A stretch of 64,000 bases of DNA from Candidatus Dadabacteria bacterium. Its GTDB lineage: Bacteria > Desulfobacterota_D > UBA1144 > Nemesobacterales > Nemesobacteraceae. This document shows positions 1-8,429 of this stretch, one piece after another. Position numbers and translations under genes: made by a program. The notes beneath the pieces were generated by a model. That model saw only the letters and a program-made list of their open reading frames with translations, did no database searches and had not been told where the DNA came from. The stretch covers positions 206,508 to 270,507 of the forward strand of contig OX638332.1 in the NCBI GenBank assembly GCA_951812735.1, read 5' to 3'. Within the stretch, counting starts at the first letter, position 1. The number at the start of each line of letters is the position of its first letter.

Positions 1-8
1 TGAAGGAC

Positions 9-386
9 TCAGTCCTCAAGTATAACTACGGCGACTGAGTATTCCCCGTCGTGTGATATGGTGGTGTGAATTCTGCTAAGGCCCTTCTGCTCGGCGATTT
101 CTTTTGTGCTTCCCCGTAGGTCTATGAAGGGTTTTCCGAGTTCGTTTCGCTTGACCGCTATGTTGTGAAACTTTATGCCCCGCCTGAACCCGGTTCCAAG
201 CGCTTTGACGAAAGCTTCTTTGACCGCGTAGTTGGCGGCGTAACTTATGTTCCTGTTTTTACCGTTACTGTTCTGAGCGAGCTCGTCATCGGTGAAGATT
301 TTCCGGAGGAATTTCTCTCCCCATTTCTCAATAAGTTCCTCTATCCGGCTGTTGCGAACCATGTCGATGCCTATGCCTGAAACCAT
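9..386 (-). CDS. acpS: Holo-[acyl-carrier-protein] synthase
   Basis: Transfers 4'-phosphopantetheine from CoA to a serine of acyl carrier protein, which activates fatty-acid synthesis in the cytoplasm. The 125 residues match the usual family length. The N-terminal GIGIDMV motif carries Asp8, and the helix KEAFVKALGTG carries Glu57 and Lys61, the Mg2+/CoA-binding residues of the family. The C-terminal strand THISHD-like segment (TTISHDGEYSVAV) is also typical. It is the last gene of the minus-strand run ftsH-folP-cdaA-cdaR-glmM-pdxJ-acpS, 34 bases after pdxJ. pdxJ-acpS adjacency is common in proteobacteria. The gene is complete although it ends nine bases from the window edge. Confidence 0.95.
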   Translation of the reverse strand: MVSGIGIDMVRNSRIEELIEKWGEKFLRKIFTDDELAQNSNGKNRNISYAANYAVKEAFVKALGTGFRRGIKFHNIAVKRNELGKPFIDLRGSTKEIAEQKGLSRIHTTISHDGEYSVAVVILED

Positions 387-420
387 ATCTTCGTGTCCCG
401 TGACTCCTTATAGAAAAATG

Positions 421-1134
421 CTATAGCAGGTCAATCATGTCTCTTAGGGCCTTTTCCATTCCCGAGAAAATCGCCCGTGAAACTATGCTGTGGCCGATGT
501 TTAGTTCCTCAATCCCATCTACCCTTGAAACCGCTGTCACGTTAACGTAGTTGAGTCCGTGACCGGCGGATACCCTGAGTCGGTGGGAGAGGGCGTCTTC
601 CGTTGATTTTCTGATCTTATCAAGTTCCATCATCATTTCGGTTTCGCCGCGGGCATTTGCGTAGCTTCCGGTGTGAAGTTCAACCATGTCGGCGCCGGTC
701 TGCGCGGAGGCGCTTATCTGGTCGGGGTCGGGGTCTATGAAAATGCTTACGAACAGCCCGGAGCTCTTCAGTTTTTCTATCCCCGCGGCGATTCTCTCCG
801 TATCCCCGCAGACGTCAAGCCCTCCTTCTGTAGTTATCTCCTGTCTTTTTTCCGGAACCAAGGTTACGACGTCGGGGAGCGTCTCGCCCGCAATCTTAAT
901 CATTTCGTCCGTTACGGCCATTTCCATGTTGAGTTTGGTCCGCACCGTCTGCCTCAGCAAGGCAAGATCTCTTTCCTGAATGTGCCGGCGGTCCTCGCGC
1001 AGGTGAACCACCACTCCGCTCGCTCCGGCGAGTTCGGCCGCCACGGCGGCGGCAACCGGGTCCGGTTCTCCTCCCATCCTCGCCTGTCTAAGCGTCGCCA
1101 CGTGGTCAATGTTTACGTTAAGCCTGGTCTTCAT
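421..1134 (-). CDS. pdxJ: Pyridoxine 5'-phosphate synthase
   Basis: Condenses 1-deoxy-D-xylulose 5-phosphate with 3-amino-2-oxopropyl phosphate to give pyridoxine 5'-phosphate, the last ring-forming step of the DXP-dependent vitamin B6 route. A 237-residue TIM barrel of normal length. Visible signatures are [12 protein letters not shown] at the N terminus, [10 protein letters not shown] around residue 45, the [17 protein letters not shown] loop near residue 92, GHGLNYVNV near residue 192 and [14 protein letters not shown] near the C terminus. Its ATG follows the glmM TAG stop with no spacer, so translational coupling is likely. Confidence 0.96.
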   Translation of the reverse strand: MKTRLNVNIDHVATLRQARMGGEPDPVAAAVAAELAGASGVVVHLREDRRHIQERDLALLRQTVRTKLNMEMAVTDEMIKIAGETLPDVVTLVPEKRQEITTEGGLDVCGDTERIAAGIEKLKSSGLFVSIFIDPDPDQISASAQTGADMVELHTGSYANARGETEMMMELDKIRKSTEDALSHRLRVSAGHGLNYVNVTAVSRVDGIEELNIGHSIVSRAIFSGMEKALRDMIDLL

Positions 1135-2514
1135 CTACGGGTTGCCCGCTCCTATGTTTTCACTTATTACCGAAGATACGCGGGAGGCGATTCCGTTTAT
1201 AAGGGTTTCGTCCTCTCCTTCCACCATTACGCGCGCAAGCAGTTCGGTCCCTGAATATCTGAGATTTATTCTCCCTTTTCCCGCAAGGATTTTCTCCGAT
1301 TCCCTGACCAGTTCGACAAGTCCCGGGATCTGCTCAAAGGGCCTCTTCTCCTTGATCTCAAGACTGTTAAGTATTTGCGGGAACATGTCTATTATCCCGG
1401 CGAGCTCGGAAAGGGGCTTCCCCTTTTTCCTCATTATGCTTAGAATCTGAAGCGAGGCGAGCAGACCGTCTCCCGTGGTCGAGTGATCCAGAAACAGCAG
1501 GTGGCCCGATTTTTCACCTCCGAGGTTAGCTCCAAGCTTTCTCATCGCTTCTACCACGTACCTGTCCCCCACGCGGGTTCTTTCAAGCTTGAGTCCCATT
1601 TCGCTTAAGTAGTTCTCAAGGGCCATGTTGCTCATCTGAGTGGCCACCACGGTGTCCGTCGACAGGGTTCCCGTTTCCATCATCTCGGATGAGCAGATCG
1701 CGAGAACATGGTCGCCGTCGACTTCGTTTCCGTTTTCATCGCAGAAAACGACCCTGTCCGCGTCTCCGTCAAGCGCTATTCCTATGTCGGAGCCGCTTCG
1801 CACGACTTCTTCAGAAAGTATCTCGGGCCGAAGGCTTCCGCAGTCAACGTTTATGTTTGTTCCGTTCGGCTCCGTGCCGATTGTGATTACCTGGGCTCCG
1901 AGTTCCTGAAAAATTATGGGCGCGACCTTGTACGCTGCCCCGTTGGCGCAGTCAACCACGACCCTCAGTCCGTCAAGCGTGAGATCCTTGGGAAAAGTGT
2001 TCTTGAGAAACACTATGTACCGTCCGACCGCGTCTTCGACTCTTTTTGCCTTTCCCGTGAGGGGAGGGGGAGTTATCTGTTCTCCTCCAAGAACCATGTT
2101 CTCTATTTCGATCTCCGTTTCGTCCGGGAGTTTAAAGCCCGTGGAATCGAATATTTTTATTCCGTTATCGGTGTAGGGATTGTGGGAGGCGGAGATAACC
2201 ACGCCGGCTGTGGCTCTCATGTTCGAAGTGAGAAAGGCTATCGCCGGAGTCGGCAGGGGTCCAACGAGCAGTACGTCGGCTCCCATGGATGTTATGCCGG
2301 AAGCTATCGCCTGTTCAAATACGTAACCTGAGAGGCGAGTGTCCTTGCCGATGAGTATTTTCACGTGGCCGCCCGTTTTCTCGGACAGGTATTTTGTCAG
2401 CGCTTTTCCAAGAGCAAGCGATATCTCGGGGGTCATTGGATAGGTGTTGGTAACCCCTCTTATTCCATCGGTTCCAAAAATCTTTCTCTCGGGAGATTCT
2501 GATAAAGAACTCAT
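1135..2514 (-). CDS. glmM: Phosphoglucosamine mutase
   Basis: Interconverts glucosamine 6-phosphate and glucosamine 1-phosphate for UDP-GlcNAc, peptidoglycan and LPS synthesis. The 459 residues fit the alpha-D-phosphohexomutase family. The order of motifs is FGTDGIRG (residues 13-20), the phosphoserine loop SASHNPYTDNGIKIF near residue 108, the metal loop DGDADRVVF near residue 249, the sugar-binding GEKSGH near residue 334 and the phosphate-binding RYSGTE near the C terminus. It begins three bases after the cdaR stop. The cdaA-cdaR-glmM cluster is widely conserved, and in other bacteria CdaA, CdaR and GlmM interact physically to tune c-di-AMP synthesis. Confidence 0.96.
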   Translation of the reverse strand: MSSLSESPERKIFGTDGIRGVTNTYPMTPEISLALGKALTKYLSEKTGGHVKILIGKDTRLSGYVFEQAIASGITSMGADVLLVGPLPTPAIAFLTSNMRATAGVVISASHNPYTDNGIKIFDSTGFKLPDETEIEIENMVLGGEQITPPPLTGKAKRVEDAVGRYIVFLKNTFPKDLTLDGLRVVVDCANGAAYKVAPIIFQELGAQVITIGTEPNGTNINVDCGSLRPEILSEEVVRSGSDIGIALDGDADRVVFCDENGNEVDGDHVLAICSSEMMETGTLSTDTVVATQMSNMALENYLSEMGLKLERTRVGDRYVVEAMRKLGANLGGEKSGHLLFLDHSTTGDGLLASLQILSIMRKKGKPLSELAGIIDMFPQILNSLEIKEKRPFEQIPGLVELVRESEKILAGKGRINLRYSGTELLARVMVEGEDETLINGIASRVSSVISENIGAGNP

Positions 2515-2517
2515 GAT

Positions 2518-3474
2518 TTAGGTCTCGGGAGATTCTTCGACAGTGGGTGGTTTGACTTTAACCCTGACACTTGTCGGAGATGTGCTCGTAAGTTTTAGCG
2601 TGCCTGAACTTGGATACTGAACTTTTACCCTGAGTCTTTTCTGCCTGCTCTCACCCATCTCGGCGCCGTCTATGAAAACTTTGACGTCGTTGCTTGTAAG
2701 GTCGTTGATGGTCTTGTAGGGGCCGTTGAATACCAAAGTGGCCTTGAGATCCGAGGTCGTGCTGTATTCGAGTTCTCCGAAATTACGGGGAACTATGTCA
2801 ACGTCCCGAAACTCTTTGGTCAGTATTATGTCTTTTATGTAAACCGTTACGTTTACGTGATTGCCCTCAAGAACTTCCATGTATTGTGAGGGCAATTGCA
2901 GCTGCGCCGGAGCTGTGAACTCAGCTTTTTCGCCTTCGAGTTTTATTTTGGCCGTCTCTATGGTTTCGAGCTTTACAAGCTGAGAAGCAGGTCCTCTTAC
3001 CTGCACTGACTCGGGAACGATCTTTATTTCTTTTGATATCTTGTAACCGGAGTCTGGTTCTCCCAGCACGGGTTTTACCTTGAATTTTTTTGTTATAAGC
3101 TTGTCTATGTTTAGGGAAAGTTTTGCAGGTTTTGCCGCGACTATATCGATTCCCCTTGGAACTACCTGTGATGCCACGCGCTTGAGGTCTATTTTGAGAA
3201 TGCCCTGCTCTGTTTTCTGCAGATCAACGGGAATTGATTTGTTCGAGTGGACGAATGAAGACAGCAGATTTCTCGGTCCTCTAAGAGAGAGGTCAATGCT
3301 GTCAGGTGGGTTGTTTACTATGATAAGGGTTTCGGGCAGACCACTTAGGTGCAGTGGAACCCCGATATCCCTTTCCACGTCGAGTTCGAAGTTGGTAAAC
3401 GCCCAAAGGATTACCGCCAGCGCAAGCGCTATTGTCTTTTTGGCAAGACCTTGAAAAAAAGGTTTTCTCTCCAT
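2518..3474 (-). CDS. cdaR: YbbR/CdaR-like membrane-anchored regulator of CdaA
   Basis: 318-residue protein with one N-terminal membrane segment (about residues 13-28, ALALAVILWAF) and an extracytoplasmic part built of YbbR-type beta domains, visible as repeated V.VRGP/VDIVPRNF-like strands. In Firmicutes the YbbR protein CdaR binds and regulates the diadenylate cyclase CdaA; that role is inferred here from the neighbouring cdaA. Its ATG shares one base with the cdaA TGA, so the two are co-translated. The C terminus is proline-rich and low in complexity. I see no catalytic motif, as expected for the family. Confidence 0.85.
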   Translation of the reverse strand: MERKPFFQGLAKKTIALALAVILWAFTNFELDVERDIGVPLHLSGLPETLIIVNNPPDSIDLSLRGPRNLLSSFVHSNKSIPVDLQKTEQGILKIDLKRVASQVVPRGIDIVAAKPAKLSLNIDKLITKKFKVKPVLGEPDSGYKISKEIKIVPESVQVRGPASQLVKLETIETAKIKLEGEKAEFTAPAQLQLPSQYMEVLEGNHVNVTVYIKDIILTKEFRDVDIVPRNFGELEYSTTSDLKATLVFNGPYKTINDLTSNDVKVFIDGAEMGESRQKRLRVKVQYPSSGTLKLTSTSPTSVRVKVKPPTVEESPET

Positions 3475-4271
3475 CAGGCTTTTCCGGTTTGGGTTATTTT
3501 TAGACTGCCTGGACTCTCGTCGCTGAGTTTGGAAACCAGACTCGGCCTGAGGAGCTTCTCATTGGCGATTCTCTTAAGTTCTCCGCCTGCCGCGAGCGAA
3601 ATCTTGCCCGTCTCCTCAGACACTACTACCACGACGGCGTCAGTTTCCTGCGACAGCGCTATTGCCGCCCTGTGCCTTGTTCCAAGTTCCGTTCCCAGTT
3701 CAAGATCCGTGCTGATCGGGAAAAAGGACCCGGCTGAAACAATGATTTCGTCCTTGATTATCAGCCCCCCGTCGTGAAGAGGGGATGACGGATTGAAAAT
3801 ACTTATGATCATCTCGCTTGATAAGCTGGCGTTAATCGGTCTTCCCGGAAACATCCTGAGGCTTTCCTGCCTCTCAATGGCTATCAGGGCTCCCATCTTG
3901 TTTGAAGAGAGAAAGGAGCAGGCATCCGCCACTTCTTCTATAATCGTTTCGTTTGCGCTGTGTTTCGCGAAGCTGAAAAGAAGAGGTTTCTTTCCTATGT
4001 TCGCAAGCCCCCTTCTTATATCGTCCTGGAAGAGGATGATTACTATCAGTATTACGAAGCCGAGAAAGTGGGTGAGTACCCAGTTAAGCGTGAAAAACCC
4101 CCATTTTCTTGAGACGAAATAGAGAACTACCATTGCCACGAGTCCGATCAGAATCTGTGAGCTCCTGGTTCCCTCTATGGCCTTCAGTATGTAGAAAAAT
4201 ATTATGGCGACGATCAGGATGTCCAGACTGTCTGAGAAGAATCGAAAGTTCTGTATGGTAGAGTCTGTCAT
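3474..4271 (-). CDS. cdaA: Diadenylate cyclase CdaA (DisA_N domain)
   Basis: Membrane-bound synthase of c-di-AMP from two ATP. Three hydrophobic helices fill residues 15-82, followed by the DisA_N catalytic domain. The nucleotide-binding signatures are PLHDGGLIIKD with Asp167-Gly168-Gly169 (the usual motif is DGA, so a mild Ala-to-Gly change) and GTRHRAA with Arg199-His200-Arg201. Length 265 is typical of the CdaA type, as opposed to DisA or CdaS. It lies between folP and cdaR with three-base and one-base junctions. c-di-AMP typically controls K+ transport and osmotic balance; a K+ channel and an antiporter lie elsewhere in the window, but no link is shown. Confidence 0.92.
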   Translation of the reverse strand: MTDSTIQNFRFFSDSLDILIVAIIFFYILKAIEGTRSSQILIGLVAMVVLYFVSRKWGFFTLNWVLTHFLGFVILIVIILFQDDIRRGLANIGKKPLLFSFAKHSANETIIEEVADACSFLSSNKMGALIAIERQESLRMFPGRPINASLSSEMIISIFNPSSPLHDGGLIIKDEIIVSAGSFFPISTDLELGTELGTRHRAAIALSQETDAVVVVVSEETGKISLAAGGELKRIANEKLLRPSLVSKLSDESPGSLKITQTGKA

Positions 4272-4274
4272 CTG

Positions 4275-5162
4275 CTAATTGACCCCGTATATGCTTTTTA
4301 CCATCCGAATCGCCTGCACTGTTTCAAGTACATCATGAACTCTTACGATAGAAATACCTTTGAGCATTGATATTATTACTGAACAAACGGATCCTATCAA
4401 TCTTTGCTCCGCAAGCGGGCTTCCGAGTATTTCCCCTATAAAGGATTTTCGCGAGGTCCCGAGGCAGACCGGAAACCCGAGCCGGCAGAAATCTTCGAGT
4501 CTTCTTATGATTTCGAGGTTCTGCCCGGTGGTTTTCCCGAATCCGATACCAGGGTCAATTATTATGTTCTCCCGCGGTATTCCTGCCGCCACGGCCGTTT
4601 GAACTGAATTCAAAAGAGAGTCCGTTATATCGGGAATAAGCGAGCCGTATTGGGTTTTTTCCTGCATATCCACCGGCCGCGAACTTGTGTGGGTAAGTAT
4701 GATTGCGGCCCCTTTTTCCGATACTTTCTGCGCAACCTGCGGTTCAAAGCTCAATCCGCTTATATCATTTACCATTGAAGCTCCGCATCTAAGAGCTTCC
4801 TCCGCCACAACGGCTTTTGTCGTATCTACTGATATTACCGTGTCAAATTTTTCTGCGGTCGCTTCTATGATCGGTATAACTCTCCGAAGTTCCTCTTCGG
4901 TACTCACGCCCGAAGAACCTGGCCTTGTGGATTCTCCCCCTATATCGATAATATCGGCCCCGTCTTCGATAAGAGAAGCGATTCTCCCAAGAGCCTTTTG
5001 GGGATCGTTGTACTCTCCGCCGTCGTAAAAAGAGTCAGGCGTTATGTTCACGACTCCCATGACAAGGGGTTTTTCACTCAGGTCCAGTTTTTTCGAACCG
5101 AGCTTTATCAAATGAAATTCTGGTGCGTTCTGATTTGCTTTGTGCACTGAGGACCTTAGCAA
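4275..5162 (-). CDS. folP: Dihydropteroate synthase
   Basis: Joins 6-hydroxymethyl-7,8-dihydropterin pyrophosphate with p-aminobenzoate in folate synthesis; target of sulfonamides. The 295-residue barrel shows MGVVNITPDSFYDGGEY near residue 35, DIIDIGGESTRPGSSGVS near 70, SVDTTK near 110, NDISG near 133, IIDPGIGFGKTTGQN near 200, LGTSRKSFIGEI near 234 and the final RVHDV. The usual HMxG strand reads LTHTSSRP here, a variation in a less constrained loop. It sits between ftsH and cdaA, the common order in Deltaproteobacteria. Confidence 0.95.
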   Translation of the reverse strand: MLRSSVHKANQNAPEFHLIKLGSKKLDLSEKPLVMGVVNITPDSFYDGGEYNDPQKALGRIASLIEDGADIIDIGGESTRPGSSGVSTEEELRRVIPIIEATAEKFDTVISVDTTKAVVAEEALRCGASMVNDISGLSFEPQVAQKVSEKGAAIILTHTSSRPVDMQEKTQYGSLIPDITDSLLNSVQTAVAAGIPRENIIIDPGIGFGKTTGQNLEIIRRLEDFCRLGFPVCLGTSRKSFIGEILGSPLAEQRLIGSVCSVIISMLKGISIVRVHDVLETVQAIRMVKSIYGVN

Positions 5163-5231
5163 ACGGTTCTTACTCCCGGTTTCGCAAAGACAGCCGAAAA
5201 ACAGCGGTAGGGTAGGGAAAAGCCACGGGGA

Positions 5232-7082
5232 TCAGACCCTGCCAGTTATATCAAACGGCTTTTTCACTTCCGGCCTGAACTCCTGGGTCTTTGACACCAG
5301 TTCGTCAAGTTCCGCTGAGTCTACAACTTCTTTTTCAAGAAGCAGGGAAGAGAGTTCATGCAGAAGATTCAGATTGTCTTGAAGGAGCTTCATTACCTCA
5401 TCGTAGCTGTCATTTACGATTTTCCTTGTCTCCTGGTCTATCTGCACCGCGGTATCTTCGCTGTAATCGCTTTTTCTCGAGATCTCCCTGCCCAGAAAAG
5501 GCTGCTGTTCCCCTTTACCGAAAGTCACCGGTCCCACGACTTCACTCATTCCCCATTCGCATACCATTTTTCTGGCTATTTCGGTAACTCTCTCAAGATC
5601 GTTGGCCGCACCGCTGGTTCTCTCAGAGAACACCAGTTCCTCTGCGGCCCTGCCTCCAAGAAGCACCTTTACGGTAGAAATCAGATAGGTTCTCGACAGT
5701 GTGTACTTGTCTTCAAGGGGAAGCTGCTGGGTGACTCCAAGAGCCATTCCTCTCGGTATGATTGTTACTTTGTGTATAGGGTCGGCTTCGGGAGTCAGTT
5801 TCGCCACAAGCGCATGTCCGGCTTCGTGATAAGCGGTGATTTTCTTTTCTTTTTCGCTTATCAGCATGCTTTTTCTCTCAACTCCCATGGTGACCTTGTC
5901 TTTTGCGTATTCAAAGTCCTCTATGGAAATTTGTTCCTTATCGTTTCGGGCCGCGTGGAGAGCCGATTCGTTAACGAGGTTCTCAAGATCAGCCCCGGAA
6001 AAACCCGGGGTGGATCTCGCGATTACCGAAAGATCAACATCCTTGGCTATCGGGGTGTTTTTCGAATGAACGACCAGAATGGCTTCTCTTCCCCTGACGT
6101 CGGGTCTCGGGACGACGACCTGACGGTCAAATCTCCCGGGCCTCAGAAGCGCCGGGTCGAGCACATCCGGGCGGTTTGTTGCGGCCATGACTATAATGCC
6201 TTCATTTCCTTCAAAGCCGTCCATCTCAACCAGGAGCTGGTTAAGTGTCTGCTCCCTTTCGTCGTGGCCTCCTCCGAGTCCCGCTCCCCTGTGTCTTCCC
6301 ACGGCGTCGAGCTCGTCAACGAATATTATGCAGGGGGCGTTTTTTTTGGCCTGTATGAACAGGTCCCTGACCCTAGAAGCTCCGACTCCGACGAACATTT
6401 CCACGAAATCACTCCCGCTTATTATGAAAAATGGCACTCCCGCTTCTCCGGCTATGGCTTTTGCCAGAAGGGTTTTTCCCGTTCCCGGGGGACCTACCAG
6501 CAGAACTCCCCTGGGTATTCTTCCTCCGAGCCGTGTGAATTTCTCCGGACTTTTAAGGAATTCCACTATTTCGCTTACTTCCTCTTTTGCCTCTTCAACT
6601 CCTGCAACGTCCTTGAAGGTTATTTTGTTCTGGCCTTCGCCCAGCATCCTGGCACGGTTTTTCCCGAAACTCATTGCCTTTGTGCCCCCGGCCTGCATCT
6701 GCCTCATGAAAAAGACCATGAGTGCGACCAGTATGAAGAGGGGCCCCCAGTTTATGAGTATCTGAGTAAGGGAGCTTTGGTTCCGGCGTGAAAAACTGAA
6801 CTCTATGCCGCTTTGCTCAAGTTTCGCGATAAGGAGTTCTCCCGCGGGACCCGTGGTCGTGAATCCGCGGTCTTCGGGGTCGGCGTTTTTAAGCTCTCCC
6901 CTTATTATGTTTTCGCCGAACTCTATCTTTGCTATCCTGTCATGATCCAGATGTTCAAGGAACTTACTGTAGGATATCTCGGAGTAGACGCTTGCCGAGG
7001 TGTTCATGAACTGGTACACCGCGAACACTCCGACGAATATCGCCACCCAAAGCACAAGGTTCTTAAAAATATTTGCTGACAT
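5232..7082 (-). CDS. ftsH: ATP-dependent zinc metalloprotease FtsH
   Basis: Membrane AAA+ protease that degrades misfolded membrane proteins and short-lived regulators. The order is membrane helix 1 (about residues 6-25), a periplasmic domain, membrane helix 2 (about 108-127), Walker A GPPGTGKT at 197-204, Walker B FVDELD at 254-259, the second region of homology with [18 protein letters not shown] near 303-320, the zinc site HEAGH at 419-423 and the third zinc ligand Asp near 495. 616 residues is standard. A good Shine-Dalgarno (TGAGGAATAAC) precedes the ATG. It heads the run to acpS; the usual upstream tilS is missing and cysK lies upstream instead. Confidence 0.97.
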   Translation of the reverse strand: MSANIFKNLVLWVAIFVGVFAVYQFMNTSASVYSEISYSKFLEHLDHDRIAKIEFGENIIRGELKNADPEDRGFTTTGPAGELLIAKLEQSGIEFSFSRRNQSSLTQILINWGPLFILVALMVFFMRQMQAGGTKAMSFGKNRARMLGEGQNKITFKDVAGVEEAKEEVSEIVEFLKSPEKFTRLGGRIPRGVLLVGPPGTGKTLLAKAIAGEAGVPFFIISGSDFVEMFVGVGASRVRDLFIQAKKNAPCIIFVDELDAVGRHRGAGLGGGHDEREQTLNQLLVEMDGFEGNEGIIVMAATNRPDVLDPALLRPGRFDRQVVVPRPDVRGREAILVVHSKNTPIAKDVDLSVIARSTPGFSGADLENLVNESALHAARNDKEQISIEDFEYAKDKVTMGVERKSMLISEKEKKITAYHEAGHALVAKLTPEADPIHKVTIIPRGMALGVTQQLPLEDKYTLSRTYLISTVKVLLGGRAAEELVFSERTSGAANDLERVTEIARKMVCEWGMSEVVGPVTFGKGEQQPFLGREISRKSDYSEDTAVQIDQETRKIVNDSYDEVMKLLQDNLNLLHELSSLLLEKEVVDSAELDELVSKTQEFRPEVKKPFDITGRV

Positions 7083-7164
7083 ATGTTATTCCTCAATCTC
7101 TGCGTAGATAAAAATGTCCAAAAAATAAAATAACACAGTTAAAATTCCATTTCAAACCGATTTT

Positions 7165-8076
7165 CTAATCGTAAAGGTCAGTTCCCAGATACATTTCTCC
7201 GCCGTCGCAGAAAGTTACGAGCACCTGAGCTTCGTCCCCAAGCTCTTCTGAGATTCCGAGGGCCGCGCAGAGGCACGCTCCAGAGGATATTCCAACCAGT
7301 ATGCCTTCTTTAGAAGCGAGGGCTTTAGTGCATTTGCGGGCATCTTCTGTAGAGACCGCGTAAATTCTGTCGATTACGCCGGGATCAAGCTTTTCGGGCA
7401 CGAACCCGGGCGATATGCCGCAGATGCCGTGAAAACCTTCTTTTCCCTCGGACAGGGTAGGGCATTCTGCGGGTTCTACTACGACTACCTTGAGTTCCGG
7501 ATAGATTTTTTTGAGTTCAGAGCCCACCCCCATTACCGTTCCCCCGCTTCCGACTCCGCAGACAAACACGTCCAGGCGGCCGGGTATCTGGTTTTGTATC
7601 TCTTTTGCGGTCTCCTCACTGTGAATCACAATATCCGCGGTGTTTTTGAACTGATCAAGAAAGCAGGAATCGGGGCTCTCCTGCTCCATTTCACGGGCTT
7701 TTTCTATCGATCCCCGAAGTCCTTGGCCGGCGGCGGTGAGAACCACCTTTCCCTTAAACGCCCTTATCAACTGGATTTTCTCTTCCGCGGTGTCCTCGGG
7801 CATGACAACCGCAAGGTCGTACCCGCTTGTCCGGCAGCAAAGCGCGAGTCCTATGGCGGTGTTGCCGCTTGACGCCTCGATTACGGTTGTTTTCCCGGGC
7901 TCTATACGGCCTTCCCGCTCCGCCTGCCTTAGCATGGCAATGCAGGCCCTGTCCTTTATGCTGCCCGCGGGATTCAGGTTCTCAAGCTTCGCCCATATCG
8001 TCGAACGGCTCTTTTTCGCTATGCTTTCGAGTTTTATTACCGGAGTGTTTCCGATGCAGTCAGTCAGGTTTGTCAT
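7165..8076 (-). CDS. cysK: Cysteine synthase (O-acetylserine sulfhydrylase family)
   Basis: PLP enzyme that makes L-cysteine from O-acetylserine and sulfide. From the ATG at 8076 it has 303 residues, normal for the family, starting MTNLTDCIGNTPV. The PLP lysine lies in NPAGSIKDRA near residue 40, the substrate loop is EASSGNTAIGLA near 68, the phosphate-binding loop is GVGSGGTVMG near 175 and the C-terminal loop is GISSGA near 262. A longer reading frame opens at a TTG (8133) that overlaps the upstream small gene, but the added 19 residues resemble no cysteine synthase N terminus. CysK versus CysM cannot be settled by eye. Confidence 0.9.
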   Translation of the reverse strand: MTNLTDCIGNTPVIKLESIAKKSRSTIWAKLENLNPAGSIKDRACIAMLRQAEREGRIEPGKTTVIEASSGNTAIGLALCCRTSGYDLAVVMPEDTAEEKIQLIRAFKGKVVLTAAGQGLRGSIEKAREMEQESPDSCFLDQFKNTADIVIHSEETAKEIQNQIPGRLDVFVCGVGSGGTVMGVGSELKKIYPELKVVVVEPAECPTLSEGKEGFHGICGISPGFVPEKLDPGVIDRIYAVSTEDARKCTKALASKEGILVGISSGACLCAALGISEELGDEAQVLVTFCDGGEMYLGTDLYD

Positions 8077-8110
8077 TTGCGTGTTTTTCGCGCGGCTTTT
8101 TCCGCGCCAG

Positions 8111-8132
8111 GTCAATACACTGTCAATACACA
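8111..8132. repeat. Two tandem 11-bp direct repeats at the end of the small gene before cysK
   Basis: GTCAATACAC occurs at 8111-8120 and again at 8122-8131, giving a tandem 11-bp unit that differs only in its last base. The second copy contains the TGA stop of the 70-residue upstream gene. The spacing is one helical turn, so it could be a small regulator site for cysK or just a local slip duplication. Confidence 0.4.
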
Positions 8133-8335
8133 AGAAAAGGGATTATGTCTTTCAGCACACCGGTGTCTTTGCTTTTGATCTCGGCCAGTATCTCTTTTAT
8201 CTGCTCCCACGTCACATCTTCTTTTCTCAGCTCGTTTTTGAGCTTGAGAAGAAGTACTTTTATTTCCTGGTCCGTTACGTTTTTTACGTATGCGCTGAGA
8301 CCGGCCATCGCTTCATTTTCCGCAGAGTGAGTCAT
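8123..8335 (-). CDS. Small helical protein of unknown function, upstream of cysK
   Basis: A 70-residue protein predicted to be mostly alpha-helical and highly charged, with the core QEIKVLLLKLKNELRK followed by EQIKEILAEIKSKD. I do not recognise a family. It lies 46 bases upstream of the cysK ATG on the same strand and would be the first gene of that transcript. Composition and codon use resemble the neighbours, and the frame does not overlap a better candidate, which favours a real gene. No strong Shine-Dalgarno site precedes the ATG. It could be a small regulator or adaptor; nothing in the sequence decides this. Confidence 0.5.
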   Translation of the reverse strand: MTHSAENEAMAGLSAYVKNVTDQEIKVLLLKLKNELRKEDVTWEQIKEILAEIKSKDTGVLKDIIPFLVY

Positions 8336-8362
8336 TGAACTATTTCTGGATTAACATAACCC

Positions 8363-8389
8363 AAAAAGGTTTTTTAAGGTAACCTTTTT
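8363..8389. promoter_or_regulatory. Dyad in the divergent spacer between the small gene and the PBP gene
   Basis: AAAAAGGT at 8363-8370 is repeated inverted as ACCTTTTT at 8382-8389, with a nested AAGGTAACCTT palindrome overlapping the right arm. It lies in the 94-bp spacer between two divergent genes, where a terminator is not needed, so an operator or leader hairpin is more likely. Evidence is by symmetry alone. Confidence 0.3.
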
Positions 8390-8429
8390 TCAAGTTGATT
8401 TCCATCGGAATTATATACTCTCAATACAG

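Noticed and set aside
5358-6791. 477-codon plus-strand frame opposite ftsH
   Set aside because: It is the antisense of a strongly conserved ftsH frame and its translation has no coherent domain or membrane pattern.
8077-8133. TTG start of cysK at 8133
   Set aside because: It would overlap the upstream gene and add 19 residues unlike any cysteine synthase; the ATG at 8076 gives the normal length.
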